From: CALNYX01 sp942490925
GTDB taxonomy: Bacteria > Chlamydiota > Chlamydiia > Chlamydiales > JAAKFR01
NCBI GenBank assembly: GCA_942490925.1
Contig: CALNYX010000017.1
Coordinates: forward strand, 1 to 64,000
Length of the DNA stretch: 64,000 nucleotides
Reading direction: 5' to 3'
The translations under genes and the position numbers were made by a program. A model generated the notes under the pieces. That model saw only the letters and a list, made by a program, of their open reading frames with translations, was not told where the DNA came from and did no database searches. Positions 28,501-38,900 of this stretch are shown in pieces; position 1 is the first letter of the stretch, and each line of letters begins with the position of its first letter.

Positions 28501-31500
28501 AATCCAATATTGGGCATTGTGAAAGTGCAGCTGGTATTGCTGGGCTGACAAAAATATTGCTTCAAATGAAGCACAAACAGCTTGTCCCTTCACTGCATTC
28601 TCAAACGTTAAACGCCAATATTAATTGGAAGCAAACTCCTTTTGTCGTGCAACAGAAACTAGAAAAATGGCAGGGACATTGCATAGCTGGACTTTCCTCC
28701 TTCGGTGCTGGGGGCTCAAATGCACACGTAATTGTTGAGGAGTACGTGTCAGATCGTGAAGAAGTTGAGCTTGACAAGCCTCTTGCTATCGTGCTTTCAG
28801 CTTTGCGTAGGGAACAATTGCTACAACAAGCAGCTAACTTAATAGAAGCAATTGAAGTTGAAAATTATTGTAACTCAGATCTGTTAAACATTGCTTATAC
28901 CCTTCAAGTAGGCCGTAGAGCATTGCAGCATAGACTTGCTTTTGTTGTAACAAGCATAAAGCAACTCAGAGATGCACTAGAGGCTTTTGTTGGGCAGAAG
29001 CGGGGAGATTTTTTCCAAGGTGAGATACAAAAAGATCAAGAGGCTCTAGACCTATTTACCGAAGATGAAGATAGTGCTCAAACACTGAGAGCTTGGGTTA
29101 AAAAAAGAAAGTATGACAAGCTACTCAAGCTATGGGTTCGGGGACTTGAAATTGATTGGGAGGTACTCTACAGTGATCTTAATCCTTATCGCATCAGTCT
29201 GCCAACTTATCCTTTTGCTCAAGAGACTTACTGGATCCCCACAAAAAAGAAACAAGTTCTATCAAATCAACTTCACCCTTTAATTCATCGCAACACTTCA
29301 AATTTCAATGAGCAACGCTTTCAATCGACATTTACTGGAGATGAATTTTTCCTTGCAGACCATGTTGTCAATGGAAAGAAAATATTGCCAGGTGTGGCCT
29401 ACTTCGAAATGGTGCGCTTTGCTGTGCAGCAAGCAGTTGAAACAAGTGAGAGTATTCAGCTTCAAGACGTAGTTTGGTTGCAGCCAATCATTGTTGACCA
29501 AGCATCAGTTTCGATCACTGTCGGTCTCTACCTAGAAAAAGATGAGATTGCATTTGAGGTTTACGACGAGACAGTACTCTACTGTCAAGGGAAGGTCAGT
29601 CTACACTCGCAAGCTACGCCACTAAGTGTTTCTCTCAAAGAGATACAGAAGCGTTGTGATCTAAAAAAAATCTCTACATCAGAGTGTTACGAATTGTACA
29701 AAGAGCTCGGAATTTCTTATGGAGCTTCTCATCAAACTGTCGATCAGATTTTTGTTGGAAATGATGAGGTCATTGCAGAGCTTTCCTCATCGATTTGTGA
29801 TGAAGTTTACGTGTTACATCCAGCGCTTCTCGACGGGGCGCTGCACGCTTCGATTGGATTAGAAAGGAGTTTAAGACTCCCTTTTGCTGTGAAAAATGTG
29901 ACTATTTATCGACCCTGTGCTCCCACAATGTGGGTTTGGATGCGTCGTCAGACACCTGAGAGTGTAGATCTGGATCTTTGTCATCCAGATGGAACTATTT
30001 GTGTGACAATTAGTGGACTAACTTCTAGAAGCCCCAATAAAGCTCTACTTTTTAAACCTGTATGGTCTAAGGCAAAACAGTCTCAATATTCTCAAATTAA
30101 GCAAATTGCCTCTAGCTTTGATGTAGATTATTTACAGGGGTTTGCGGAAGTATTCGATCAAGTCAAAGCAATATTGAAAGAGAAGCTAAAAGCAGAGATT
30201 TTGGTGCAAGTTATGGTGCCAAAAGATTCCCGTTTACGCAATGCAATCCTTGGTTTACTCCGGACAGCAAACTTAGAAAATCCTCATTTTGTAGGGGAAG
30301 TGGTCGAAGAGGGAAAAAACAAGCAGCTTAACTGGGAAGAGATCAAAACAACGCAAACAACAATTCCTTGGAAAGATGGAGGCGTCTATCTAATCACAGG
30401 GGGAGCTAAGGGGCTAGGATGGATTTTTGCGCAAGAGATTGCCAAACATGCACGCAATACGACTCTGATTTTAGCTGGGCGTTCATCTCAAGTGGAACTT
30501 CCTATTCTTGAGGGAGCTACTATACTTTATAAACAAACGGATGTAACGAATCGGGAGCAAATTGAACAGCTCATAGGGCAGATTCAGCAGGAACAGGGGA
30601 AGCTAAATGGAATTTTACACAGTGCAGGAGTGATCAAAGATCATTTGATTGCTAAAAAGAGTCGTGAAGAATTCTTGCAAGTTTTGCAGCCTAAGATTTT
30701 GGGGACCATCAATTTAGATGAGGCTTCGAAACACTTGCCACTTGATCTGTTTCTTCTTTTCTCTTCAGGAACAGCGGCTCTTGGCAATGTTGGACAAGCT
30801 GATTATGCGCTGGCCAATGGGTTTATGAATGGCTATGCCGATTACCGCATTGCTCACAATAGATCGGGACAAACGTTATCGGTCATGTGGCCCCTATGGA
30901 AAGAGGGTGGGATGCAAGTGGGTCCTGATATCGAAGAAAAAATGAGACGGGCAAGTGGCATGGAACCCATGGAAACGGCCGTTGGGATGCAAGCTCTCTA
31001 TCAAGCCTTGGCTACGCGTCATCCTCAAGTTTTGATCGTTACTGGAGAGAGGATGCAAATTCGCTCAATTTTGGAATTAGCATCTCCTAAGAAAATAACC
31101 TCAGCTCCAGTGGGAGAAGCAGAATACTATTTCAAAAACTTGCTTTCCTCTTATTTGAAATTACCTGCTGAACAAATTGATCCAACAGCTTTGATGGAAA
31201 CCTATGGGATTGATTCTGTAATGGTCGTACAGATGACAGAGGAACTCGAAAAAGTCTTTGGCCCTCTATCTAAGACACTGTTCTTTGAATACCAGACAAT
31301 TAGCGAGCTGACTAACTATTTCCTCAAACAGCATCCAACTCACTTTGCTTCAAGTCAAAAAAAGGTACAACTAGTCGAACACAAACCTAAACGGTTACGA
31401 TTTGCCTCAAAAAATGAGAAGATTGAAGATGAAATTGCAATCATCGGTCTTGCTGGGCAATATCCACAGGCTGAAAATTTAGCTGAGTATTGGCACAATC

Positions 31501-34500
31501 TCGCTGAAGGCAAGGATTGCATCACTGAGGTCCCAAGTAATCGTTGGGATCATTCACTCTATTTCGATCCAAACAAAAATACTGCTAAAAAAACATACAG
31601 CAAGTGGGGAGGGTTTCTTAAAGATGTAGAAAGCTTTGATCCGCTTTTTTTCAATATCTCTCCCAAAGAAGCAGAACTTATCGATCCTCAAGAGCGTCTC
31701 TTTTTGAAATGTGTCTATGAAACACTTGAAGATGCAGGGTATGCAGGTCAATTTGAAAAGAACATGGGTGTCTATGTCGGAGTGATGTACGACGAATATC
31801 AGTTGCATGGAATCGATGCAGAAGTTGCTCTGCCAAGTAATTTAGCCTCTATTGCCAACCGAATCTCCTATTTTTTCAATTTTAATGGTCCTAGCCTTGC
31901 GGTTGGCACCATGTGCTCATCTTCATTAACGGCGCTACATTTAGCCTGCGAAAGTCTAAGACATGGGGAGTGTTCTGCTGCAATTGCCGGTGGTGTGAAT
32001 CTTTCGATTCACCCGAATAAATATCTAATGTTGGGGCAAGGGCGCTTTGTTTCAAGCAAAGGAAAATGTGAGAGTTTTGGGCTTGGTGGGGATGGGTATG
32101 TCCCAGGAGAAGGGGTGGGAGCTGTGCTGCTCAAACCTTTAGCAAAAGCAATTGCTGATCGTGATCATATATATGGCGTCATCAAAGCAACAGCCATTAA
32201 CCATGGAGGAAAAACAAATGGTTATGCAGTACCTAATCCCAATGCTCAAGCTGAAGTTATTGAAAAAGCATTGAAAAAAGCACGCGTTAACCCCAGTGAT
32301 GTGAGTTATATTGAAGCACATGGTACAGGCACTTCACTTGGAGATCCGATTGAAATTACTGGTTTGACAAAAATTTTTGGAAAGCGGGAAGTTCCATGTG
32401 CTATTGGATCAGCAAAATCAAACATTGGTCATTGCGAGAGTGCAGCTGGAATTGCGGGATTGACAAAGGTATTGCTTCAGATAAAACACAAGCAGCTAGT
32501 CCCTTCTTTGCATTCGAAGACACTCAATGCCAATATCGACTGGAGGCAAACACCTTTTGTCGTGCAGCAACAGCTTGAAGAGTGGAGGGAACCGCGTCTT
32601 GCAGGACTTTCTTCTTTCGGAGCTGGTGGTGCAAACGCTCATGTTGTCATTCAGGAATTTACACCTTGTTATGAGAGCGTTATCACTGAAGAGCCTGTTG
32701 TGATCCTTCTTTCTGCTCAGCACGAAGATCAGTTAAAAGAGCAAGTTTTACGCTTACATAATGCACTAAAGCATGACGGCTACACTGCAGCTGATTTGGC
32801 CTCAATAGCCTTTACGCTTCAGGTAGGACGGAAAACTAAGGAGCATCGTCTTGCCTTTGTCGTTGCAACGATCGATGAACTCATTAAAAAACTGCAAGCC
32901 TATCTAGATGGAGAGCAGGAGGGGTTTTTCAAGGGTGAGATAAAGCAGGGACAAAAAACAGTTGATCTATTCACAGAAGACGAAGATATGGCCAAAACGC
33001 TTACTGCTTGGATAGAGAAAAGAAAATATTCCAAGTTACTGAATTTGTGGGTAAAGGGATATGAAATTGATTGGAATTGTTTATATGAGGGGCTCAAGCC
33101 TAGACGCCTGAGTCTTCCAACCTACCCATTTCTCAAAACAAGGTGTTGGGTGACAGAAAAAGCGCAACAGTCGGAACATTTCTATACTAAGCAATGGGAT
33201 GTTTCCCCGATTCAGTCGAGTGAAAAAAGAGCGGGCTTAGTGTTAATCGTAGCAAATGATGAAGTCCGCTTATTAGCAGAAAAACTGGCTGACTATTTTC
33301 CAGAGCATCAAATCATAGATGAAAATCAAACGTATAAAGGGAGCTTTGAAGGGTTAATAGATCTTATTGGATGTTCAACTCAAAAACAGACCTCGATCGA
33401 ATGGATTCAGTCTTTCCAAAAGGTGATAGGGAAAACAAATCGGATACTCTGCGTAACAAAGGGATTAGAACCATTTAAAAATACAACAATCAATTTATCT
33501 GGAGCTCTACGATCAGGCCTCTGTCGCATGCTATCTGCCGAATATAAGCAATTAAAAGCAAGTTGTGTAGATGTTTTAGGTGATAATGTAGAGCAAATTA
33601 TACAAGAGTTTTTCTCAACGGGTTCTGAGGTGGAGCTCTGTTGGCGAAAAGGGAAGCGCTATGCTGCTTCATTAAAAAAGGCAATTCTATCTTTGGGTTC
33701 TTTCAGTTTCCCTGAAGATCATACTTTACTGATCACTGGGGGCACGCGTGGTCTTGGTTCTTTATGCGCCAAGCATTTTGTGCAGCACTACGGTATCAAA
33801 CGGCTTGTACTAACAGGTAAAAAGGCTTTGCCTCCACGGAAAGAGTGGGAGGATGTGGAAAAAACATCAGCGATGGGTCAAAAGATTCAAGCAGTGCAAG
33901 AATTAGAGAAACTTGGGGCAAAAGTAGAGGTGTTAACACTGCCTGATGGCAAGTCCATTCTTGAGATGAAACGGCATTATGGACCATTTGGAGGCGTTAT
34001 TCACTGTGCAGGAATAAGCAGAGCGAATAATCCTGCATTTGTCCGAAAAGAGCTTTCTGAGATCAAGGGTATTTTAGATCCAAAAGTTAGTGAACTTGAA
34101 CAATTATATGCTAGTCTACAAGGAGAGCCACTTGCCTTTTTTCTCGTATTCTCATCAGTTTCATCGAGTCTACCTGCTTTAGCATCTGGACAGAGTGATT
34201 ATGCCATGGCTAATACTTACATGGATTATTTTGCTCTTGCGCACTCTTTGACAAGTATTCAGTGGCCAAGTTGGAAAGAGACTGGGATGGGAGAGATTAA
34301 TAATCCCGTTTACAAGGCAACGGGTTTGCAAAGTCTTTCTAATCAGGAAGGATTGCAACTCCTGGACTCTATTCTTGCATCAGGTCAAACGGGTGTATTG
34401 CTACCTACTACAACAGATTTAATCTTTTCTTCAGAAAAGAGTTCTTTTGAAGAGCGTCTTAAAACTCTGTTTTCTAAAGAGTTAAAAATGGGTCCTGATG

Positions 34501-35972
34501 AATTAGATGTTGAAACGCCTTTTCAGGATTTTGGATTAGATTCAATTATATTGGCCCAAATTTTACAACAGCTCAATCAAGAGATCAATGGAGATATCGA
34601 CCCTTCAATTGTCTACGAACATCCCAATATCAGGGCTTTAGCAATGGCTCTTGGAGGTTCAAAAAAACCTATTAGTAGTAAGTTGTTAAGTTCAAGTGAC
34701 ACCGGTGTATCTATTGAATCTGATGATATTGCTGTGATTGGAATGTCGTGCCATTTTCCGCAAGCTGAGTCACTAGAGGCTTATTGGGAGCTGCTTTCAA
34801 TGGGCCGTACTGGAATTAAACCTGTACAAAACCAAGACTACTACGCAGGGATGATCGACTATACAAGCGAGTTTGATTCTCAATTTTTTCAGCTTGCTGA
34901 GGAAGATATTCGTGGTATGGATCCGCAAGCCCTACTACTCTTAGAAGAGTCTTGGAGGCTCTTGTCTCGAGCAGGGTATACACCACAACAAGTCAAAGGA
35001 CATGCAATTGGTGTTTATATTGGAGGACGAAGTCAACATCGGCCAGATGCAACGCAGCTAATGGCAATGCGCAATCCAATTTTGGCAATTGGTCAAAACT
35101 ATCTTGCGGCAAATGTATCACAATTTTTCGATCTGAGCGGGCCAAGTATTGTGATTGACACAGCTTGTTCTTCAGCACTTGTAGGCATGAACATGGCAAT
35201 TCAAGCATTGAAGAACCAAGAGATAGAAGCTGCTGTTGTAGGAGGTGTAGGCCTACTTGAAAATGAAACAGCTCCTCAACTTTTTAAGCAGCGGGGACTG
35301 TTATCAAAAGAGCCAGCATTTCACATCTTTGATGCACGAGCCAGTGGAGTGGTGTTAGGTGAGGGTGTTGGGGTTGTTATGCTGAAAAGATTAAAGCAGG
35401 CGGTTGCTGATGGTGATCAGATTCACGCCGTAATCAAAGGAATTGCAATTAACAATGATGGAAAAACTGCAGGCCACGCAACTCCAAACATTGAAGCTCA
35501 AAAAGCTGTTATGCAACAAGCATTGGCAAAGAGTGGAAAAAAACCTGAAATGGTCAGTTATTTAGAAGCAAATGGGTCAGGATCTTTGGTTACTGATCTG
35601 ATCGAACTTAAGGCAATTCAATCAGTTTACACAGCCCCCTTAGACATTGGCTCTGTAAAGCCTAATATTGGACATTCACTTTGTGCTGAGGGAATTGCAA
35701 GCTTTATAAAGGTAGCATTGATGTTGCAACATCATCAGTTAGTGCCTTTCCTCTCCGGCCAACAAGCAATGCAACATTTTGACTTTGAAGCAGCGCACAT
35801 CCATTTTAATCGCAAATTGGAGAAGTGGCAAGCACCTAAATTGTGTGGCGCTATCAATTGCTTTGCTGATGGGGGAACAAATGCGCACGTGATTCTTGAA
35901 GCCTGGGAAGGAAAGGTTGAGCCAAGGCAAATGAAAAAGCAATCAACGGATCTATTTTGGCAGGTCGTATGA
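22575..35972 (+). CDS. Trans-AT PKS: DH-ACP-[KS-DH-KR-ACP]x2-KS-KR-ACP-KS0
   Basis: A 4465-aa elongating protein beginning 1 nt after the previous stop. Domains: split-module DH ~10-270 (His20 in HVVYGESVLPG, Asp183 in HPALVDG); ACP Ser324; KS4 ~380-800 (Cys541, His676); DH (His951, Asp1107); KR (GGGGGLG ~1303, Tyr1438); ACP Ser1577; KS5 ~1648-2070 (Cys1809 in TMCSSS, His1944); DH (His2263, Asp2420); KR (GGAKGLG ~2609, Tyr2744); ACP Ser2881; KS6 ~2953-3370 (Cys3114 in TMCSSS, His3249); KR (GGTRGLG ~3722, Tyr3876); ACP Ser3990; KS7 ~4051-4440 (Cys4198, Asn4333 in NGSGS, non-elongating). The DH for KS7 lies at the start of the next protein. Expected outcome is three or four consecutive double bonds. 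KS5 and KS6 share long similar stretches, suggesting module duplication. Confidence 0.95.
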   Translation: MGDFIKRLTISIKNPIIRNHVVYGESVLPGLSYVDLIYQAFKEQGYDYRQLTLQNLSMYHPLKVDKQTSVTLEIKNEQVEQDFWLIKIEEGQKLYLQAEMQCGIPTVFDEVIDINHVKQSAQRMTDISDAYAQCCRQDLVHSDLMKLQGEIYHSQKGILMHLLVDPSFLVSARQFLFHPALVDGSGVGANVMLYDILDGEKRLFVPLFYESFKACELLHESCWVRVQTDSLFYENELIRLTLEFFNDNGKKVAELKDFTSKMVREIDLINPKRQSNLKKQKPKKVIQSDQSADPYLVQLFSEYLNRPFDQIKVNVGYYEMGLDSPGLLKIVEAIGEKIGKKLSPTLLFEYTTIADLSAYLEKNEKKVVRKASKRISQDQPIAIIGMAGRYPKAENLNEFWENLKSGRDCIDEIPTSRWDQKRVAGIRSPSGKIISKWGGLIDHPECFDPQFFRISPKEAEILDPQERLFLQTCWETLEDAGYTPQILGSQVGVFTGVMHKDYTLIGVENVFPLPLSQASLANRVSYFCNFHGPSLVIDTACSSSLTAIHLAIESLQKGECKVALAGGVNLSLHPHKYLSYGNADMFSSDGRCRAFGKGGDGYVPAEGVGAVLLKPLCEAEKDGDQIYAVIKASAINHVGMVSGITVPSPTAQADVIEMCLEKAGIDPSSISYIEAHGTGTSLGDPIEVQGLVKAFCGTKKQFCALGSVKSNIGHAESAAGISGLTKAVLQLHNRTLVPSLHSEELNPYLELPESPFYVQHTTEEWQHDQLRRAGVSSFGALGANAHVILEEYISKQTSSFKPTGPAIVPLSAKNKKRLQAYALKLSQVEDVNLYDLAYTLQIGRVALEERIVFIVNDLKELREKLRAFEGDAHPWTKGESFDWNTLYGKDKPRRISLPTYPFAKEPYWVPKREVLTQTVQLHPLLHCNVSNLKRQRFEATFTGDEFFLADHVVKGKKMLPGMAYLEMVRAAVELAVDDSYVIQIKDVVWLQPIVVEMESVSVAVELFPINEHEIRFEVSETHVCCQGVVVLSPETMAPNLPLNELQERCHNELSEKQCYAAYQEMGISYGPGHRGVKKISVGSEEIIATLALPDLGDSFILHPGLLDSAVHASIGLRDLNNLILMIPFALDTVTVYRPCVSSMSAWIRYASRDKVDIDLMDQTGQVCVAIRGLASRTLEQKGALLFEPRWVEQSISKQFSTTKQIDYDPKKGYLQTYTELFEQVKSILKNKLETDFLLQVTIPQDPRLLQPISALLKTAHLENPHFFGEVIEEGKSRNLSWTELTTQQTTSPWKDGGIYLIVGGGGGLGWIFAKEIAKHTKNTTLILTGRSSRTQLPEIDGAKVLYRQVDVTKKELVESLIHEIQQKQGQLNGVIHSAGITQDHLIIQKDREEFLDVLSSKVLGTINLDQSTRDIPLDLFLLFSSGTAAVGNVGQADYAMANAFMNAFADYRITKKRSGQTLSVMWPLWKEGGMQVSDEIQQVMQQTSGMVPMETNIGIQAFYQALASQRSQVAVVQGDPVKIRGYLGLTTETKTTVVGLSKEKAERYFIELLSSTLKLPIERISSTVPMEEFGIDSLLVVQMTNELEKIFGPLSKTLFFEYQTIRELTEYFLKAFPEKFTETQTTSKRIDTKLAERFISKTQSENVEIAVIGLSGRYPQADDLREYWQNLKEGRDCISEIPKERWDHSYYYDSNKNAPNKTYSKWGGFIRGVDCFDPLFFRISPKDAELMDPQERLFLQCAYATLEDAGYPHMKEAQVGVYVGVMYSEYQLHGVQNGTSIAGNPASIANRVSYFFNFDGPSIALDTMCSSSLTALHLACESLRSGGCEMALTGGVNLSIHPNKYLMLGQGRFVSSKGKCESFGIGGDGYVPGEGVGAVLLKPLAKAVADRDHIYGIIKGSAINHGGKTNGYSIPNPNAQTRVIERALKTAGVEPEALNYLEAHGTGTSLGDPIEMTALTKVFEKRERPCAIGSAKSNIGHCESAAGIAGLTKILLQMKHKQLVPSLHSQTLNANINWKQTPFVVQQKLEKWQGHCIAGLSSFGAGGSNAHVIVEEYVSDREEVELDKPLAIVLSALRREQLLQQAANLIEAIEVENYCNSDLLNIAYTLQVGRRALQHRLAFVVTSIKQLRDALEAFVGQKRGDFFQGEIQKDQEALDLFTEDEDSAQTLRAWVKKRKYDKLLKLWVRGLEIDWEVLYSDLNPYRISLPTYPFAQETYWIPTKKKQVLSNQLHPLIHRNTSNFNEQRFQSTFTGDEFFLADHVVNGKKILPGVAYFEMVRFAVQQAVETSESIQLQDVVWLQPIIVDQASVSITVGLYLEKDEIAFEVYDETVLYCQGKVSLHSQATPLSVSLKEIQKRCDLKKISTSECYELYKELGISYGASHQTVDQIFVGNDEVIAELSSSICDEVYVLHPALLDGALHASIGLERSLRLPFAVKNVTIYRPCAPTMWVWMRRQTPESVDLDLCHPDGTICVTISGLTSRSPNKALLFKPVWSKAKQSQYSQIKQIASSFDVDYLQGFAEVFDQVKAILKEKLKAEILVQVMVPKDSRLRNAILGLLRTANLENPHFVGEVVEEGKNKQLNWEEIKTTQTTIPWKDGGVYLITGGAKGLGWIFAQEIAKHARNTTLILAGRSSQVELPILEGATILYKQTDVTNREQIEQLIGQIQQEQGKLNGILHSAGVIKDHLIAKKSREEFLQVLQPKILGTINLDEASKHLPLDLFLLFSSGTAALGNVGQADYALANGFMNGYADYRIAHNRSGQTLSVMWPLWKEGGMQVGPDIEEKMRRASGMEPMETAVGMQALYQALATRHPQVLIVTGERMQIRSILELASPKKITSAPVGEAEYYFKNLLSSYLKLPAEQIDPTALMETYGIDSVMVVQMTEELEKVFGPLSKTLFFEYQTISELTNYFLKQHPTHFASSQKKVQLVEHKPKRLRFASKNEKIEDEIAIIGLAGQYPQAENLAEYWHNLAEGKDCITEVPSNRWDHSLYFDPNKNTAKKTYSKWGGFLKDVESFDPLFFNISPKEAELIDPQERLFLKCVYETLEDAGYAGQFEKNMGVYVGVMYDEYQLHGIDAEVALPSNLASIANRISYFFNFNGPSLAVGTMCSSSLTALHLACESLRHGECSAAIAGGVNLSIHPNKYLMLGQGRFVSSKGKCESFGLGGDGYVPGEGVGAVLLKPLAKAIADRDHIYGVIKATAINHGGKTNGYAVPNPNAQAEVIEKALKKARVNPSDVSYIEAHGTGTSLGDPIEITGLTKIFGKREVPCAIGSAKSNIGHCESAAGIAGLTKVLLQIKHKQLVPSLHSKTLNANIDWRQTPFVVQQQLEEWREPRLAGLSSFGAGGANAHVVIQEFTPCYESVITEEPVVILLSAQHEDQLKEQVLRLHNALKHDGYTAADLASIAFTLQVGRKTKEHRLAFVVATIDELIKKLQAYLDGEQEGFFKGEIKQGQKTVDLFTEDEDMAKTLTAWIEKRKYSKLLNLWVKGYEIDWNCLYEGLKPRRLSLPTYPFLKTRCWVTEKAQQSEHFYTKQWDVSPIQSSEKRAGLVLIVANDEVRLLAEKLADYFPEHQIIDENQTYKGSFEGLIDLIGCSTQKQTSIEWIQSFQKVIGKTNRILCVTKGLEPFKNTTINLSGALRSGLCRMLSAEYKQLKASCVDVLGDNVEQIIQEFFSTGSEVELCWRKGKRYAASLKKAILSLGSFSFPEDHTLLITGGTRGLGSLCAKHFVQHYGIKRLVLTGKKALPPRKEWEDVEKTSAMGQKIQAVQELEKLGAKVEVLTLPDGKSILEMKRHYGPFGGVIHCAGISRANNPAFVRKELSEIKGILDPKVSELEQLYASLQGEPLAFFLVFSSVSSSLPALASGQSDYAMANTYMDYFALAHSLTSIQWPSWKETGMGEINNPVYKATGLQSLSNQEGLQLLDSILASGQTGVLLPTTTDLIFSSEKSSFEERLKTLFSKELKMGPDELDVETPFQDFGLDSIILAQILQQLNQEINGDIDPSIVYEHPNIRALAMALGGSKKPISSKLLSSSDTGVSIESDDIAVIGMSCHFPQAESLEAYWELLSMGRTGIKPVQNQDYYAGMIDYTSEFDSQFFQLAEEDIRGMDPQALLLLEESWRLLSRAGYTPQQVKGHAIGVYIGGRSQHRPDATQLMAMRNPILAIGQNYLAANVSQFFDLSGPSIVIDTACSSALVGMNMAIQALKNQEIEAAVVGGVGLLENETAPQLFKQRGLLSKEPAFHIFDARASGVVLGEGVGVVMLKRLKQAVADGDQIHAVIKGIAINNDGKTAGHATPNIEAQKAVMQQALAKSGKKPEMVSYLEANGSGSLVTDLIELKAIQSVYTAPLDIGSVKPNIGHSLCAEGIASFIKVALMLQHHQLVPFLSGQQAMQHFDFEAAHIHFNRKLEKWQAPKLCGAINCFADGGTNAHVILEAWEGKVEPRQMKKQSTDLFWQVV

Positions 35973-38900
35973 GAGAAATAGAGCAAAAAATCGAGCTTGA
36001 TGAACACAACCTCCTTATTCAGGGGCATCAGGTCATGGGGCAACAGATATTCCCGGGCATGGCTTATATTGATTTGATTTATCAGATGTTTCAACGCAAC
36101 GACATTGCCTATCAAGAAGTTGAATTATGTCAAGTAACCATTCACAATCCTTTGATTATCAAGGGAAAAACGACCATTATAGTACGTTGTAAACAGACAG
36201 AAAAAGAGCATTGGAAAGTAACTGTTGAGAGCAGCGGAGAAATATTTTTATCAGCTCAAGCCATTGAGCGGGAGAGCCAGCAGTTTGATGAAAGGTTGGA
36301 GATTCTAGATTGGAAAGAGTCGATTTCTTTAGATGAGATCTATGCAAAATGTCAGCAGCAGCAATTGAAGCATTCTGGATTGATGAGAGCTCAGGGGAGT
36401 ATTCACACCATTGAAACAGGTATTGTGATGCAGCTTTCAGCTCCAAAAATAGAAGCTTTTTTATTTCACCCAACACTCCTTGATATTAGCGGGATCTGTT
36501 CGAATTATCTATTGAAAGAGTCGCATTTGTATGTGCCTCTTTTTTATGAAGCTTTTTCAGCATCAAGGCGTTTTGAAAAGCCATTGTATGCACGCATATT
36601 GAGTAGTTCTTTACGTCAAAAGAAAGAGCTCATTGAATTGACGATAGAGTTCTTTAATGCTGAGGGAAGCAAAATTGCTGAGTTGAAAAATTTAACCTGC
36701 AAGCTTGTACGGCAATCTCAATGGCAATCTTTTTTATGTACACTTTTTGCCGAACATCTCAACAAGTCTATAGAGCAGGTTCAAGTTGATGTTGGTTATT
36801 ATGAAATGGGACTTAATTCTTCAAATTTGTTGAAAATTGTTGATGCAATTAGCAAGCAAGCTGGTAAGGAGTTACCACCGACACTACTGTTTGAGTACAC
36901 AACAATTAGTGAGTTGGCAAACTATCTTTTGGGATCTCCGTTAGACTCTTCAGAAACTCTAGCTTCTGTTGCTTCAGATGAAATGGCAATTATCGGGATG
37001 TCTGGGCGCTACCCAGAAGCAAATAACCTACAAGAATTTTGGGAGAATCTTAAGAAGGGAAAAGATTGCATTCGAGAAGTTCCTGCTTCACGCTGGGATT
37101 GGAGGGAGTTAGCCAGTACCAAATCTCCATCAGGCAAACCTATTTCAAAGTGGGGGGGCTTTATTGAGCATCCTGAATATTTTGATCCGCTCTTTTTTCA
37201 CATCTCTCCACAAGAAGCGGAGAAGTTAGATCCTCAGGAACGATTATTTCTAGAAACATGCTGGGAAGCAATTGAAGATGCAGGTTATACACCAGAAATC
37301 TTGGGTAAGCAGGTCGGTGTTTTTGCTGGGGTGATGCATAATGATTATGCACTAGTGGGAGTCGAAAACGCGTTTCCTCTTACCTCAAGTCACGCACCAA
37401 TTGCAAATCGTGTTTCCTATATATGCAATTTTCACGGCCCAAGTTTTGTGATTGATACTGCCTGCTCCTCATCGTTAACAGCTATTCATCTGGCAATAGA
37501 GAGCCTTCAGAAAGGGGAGTGTCAATCAGCTTTAGCTGGTGGAGTAAATCTCTCGCTTCATCCACACAAATACCTCGCCTATGGGGGAGGGGATATGTTT
37601 TCAAGTGATGGTCATTGCCATACATTTGGAAAAGATGCCGATGGCTATGTGCCCGCAGAGGGAGTTGGAGCTGTTCTGCTCAAGCCTCTGAACCAAGCTA
37701 AGCTCGATGGAGACCCAATTTATGCTGTGATCAAGGCGAGCGCTATTAATCACGGTGGAAGGGTCAGTGGTGCAACTATCCCTTGTCCAAAATCACAAGC
37801 AGAAGTGATCAAAATGTGCCTAGATAAAGCGCGAGTTGAGCCTGAATCTATCAGCTACGTTGAAGCACATGGGACAGGTACTTCACTTGGAGATCCTATT
37901 GAGGTAGAGGGTTTAATCAAAGCATTTGGTAAAACATCCCAAAAGCAGTTTTGTGCAATCGGTTCTGTGAAATCAAATATGGGACATGCTGAGTCTGCAG
38001 CTGGAGTCAGTGGGTTGACAAAAGTGGCACTTCAGCTCTCTCACCAAATGCTTGTTCCATCTCTTCACTCTGAGAAACTTAATCCTTATCTAAATCTTTC
38101 AGAGTCACCGTTTTATGTGCAGCATCAAACAGAAACATGGAGGTCTGATCGAGTGAGACGCGCAGGGCTGAGTTCATTTGGCGCTATGGGTTCGAACGCT
38201 CACATGATTCTAGAAGAGTATGTGTCAAATCCTTCCGTGTATAGCTCTGAGCAAGCTGCTATTATTCCGCTTTCGGCTAAAACAGAGGAGCAACTGAGAG
38301 TTTATGCACAGCGCTTAGCAAAAGTTGAAGATGTCAATCTCTACGACTTGGCCTATACCCTTCAAGTAGGGCGCATTGTATTAGAAAAACGTGCTGTATT
38401 CCTAGCACATGAGCTTGATGAGTTAAAACAGAAACTAAAAAGCTTTGAATACGATACTCATCCCTGGACTGAAGAGAAGGAGTTTGATTGGAATAGTCTC
38501 TATGATAAAGAGAAACCGCACCGTATCCATCTGCCAACCTATCCCTTTGCGCAAGAGAAATATTGGATTCCAAAGCATAAAAAAAGTCAGTATTTACATC
38601 CTCTAGTACATGAAAATACCTCTGAGCTTTCAAAGCAACGCTTTAGCTCTACATTTACTGGGGATGAATTTTTCTTTACCGATCATCGCGTGGAAGGAAA
38701 AAAAATTCTACCTGGTGTTGCGCATCTTGAGATGGTGCACGCAGCAGTTGAACGATTAGCACCTAAACAGACCTTCAAAATCAAGGAGATCATTTGGATA
38801 CAGCCACTTGCTATTACTCTTGATCCTCTAACAGTTCACATTGCCTTTACTTCCGAAAAGGATAAGCAAGTTTCCTATGAGATTTATAGCAATGATAGGG

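Noticed and set aside
28080..32110. Treating the similar KS5 and KS6 DNA stretches as a recent exact repeat
   Set aside because: Identity is broken by many scattered substitutions; it is an older module duplication, unlike the 889-bp KR repeat.
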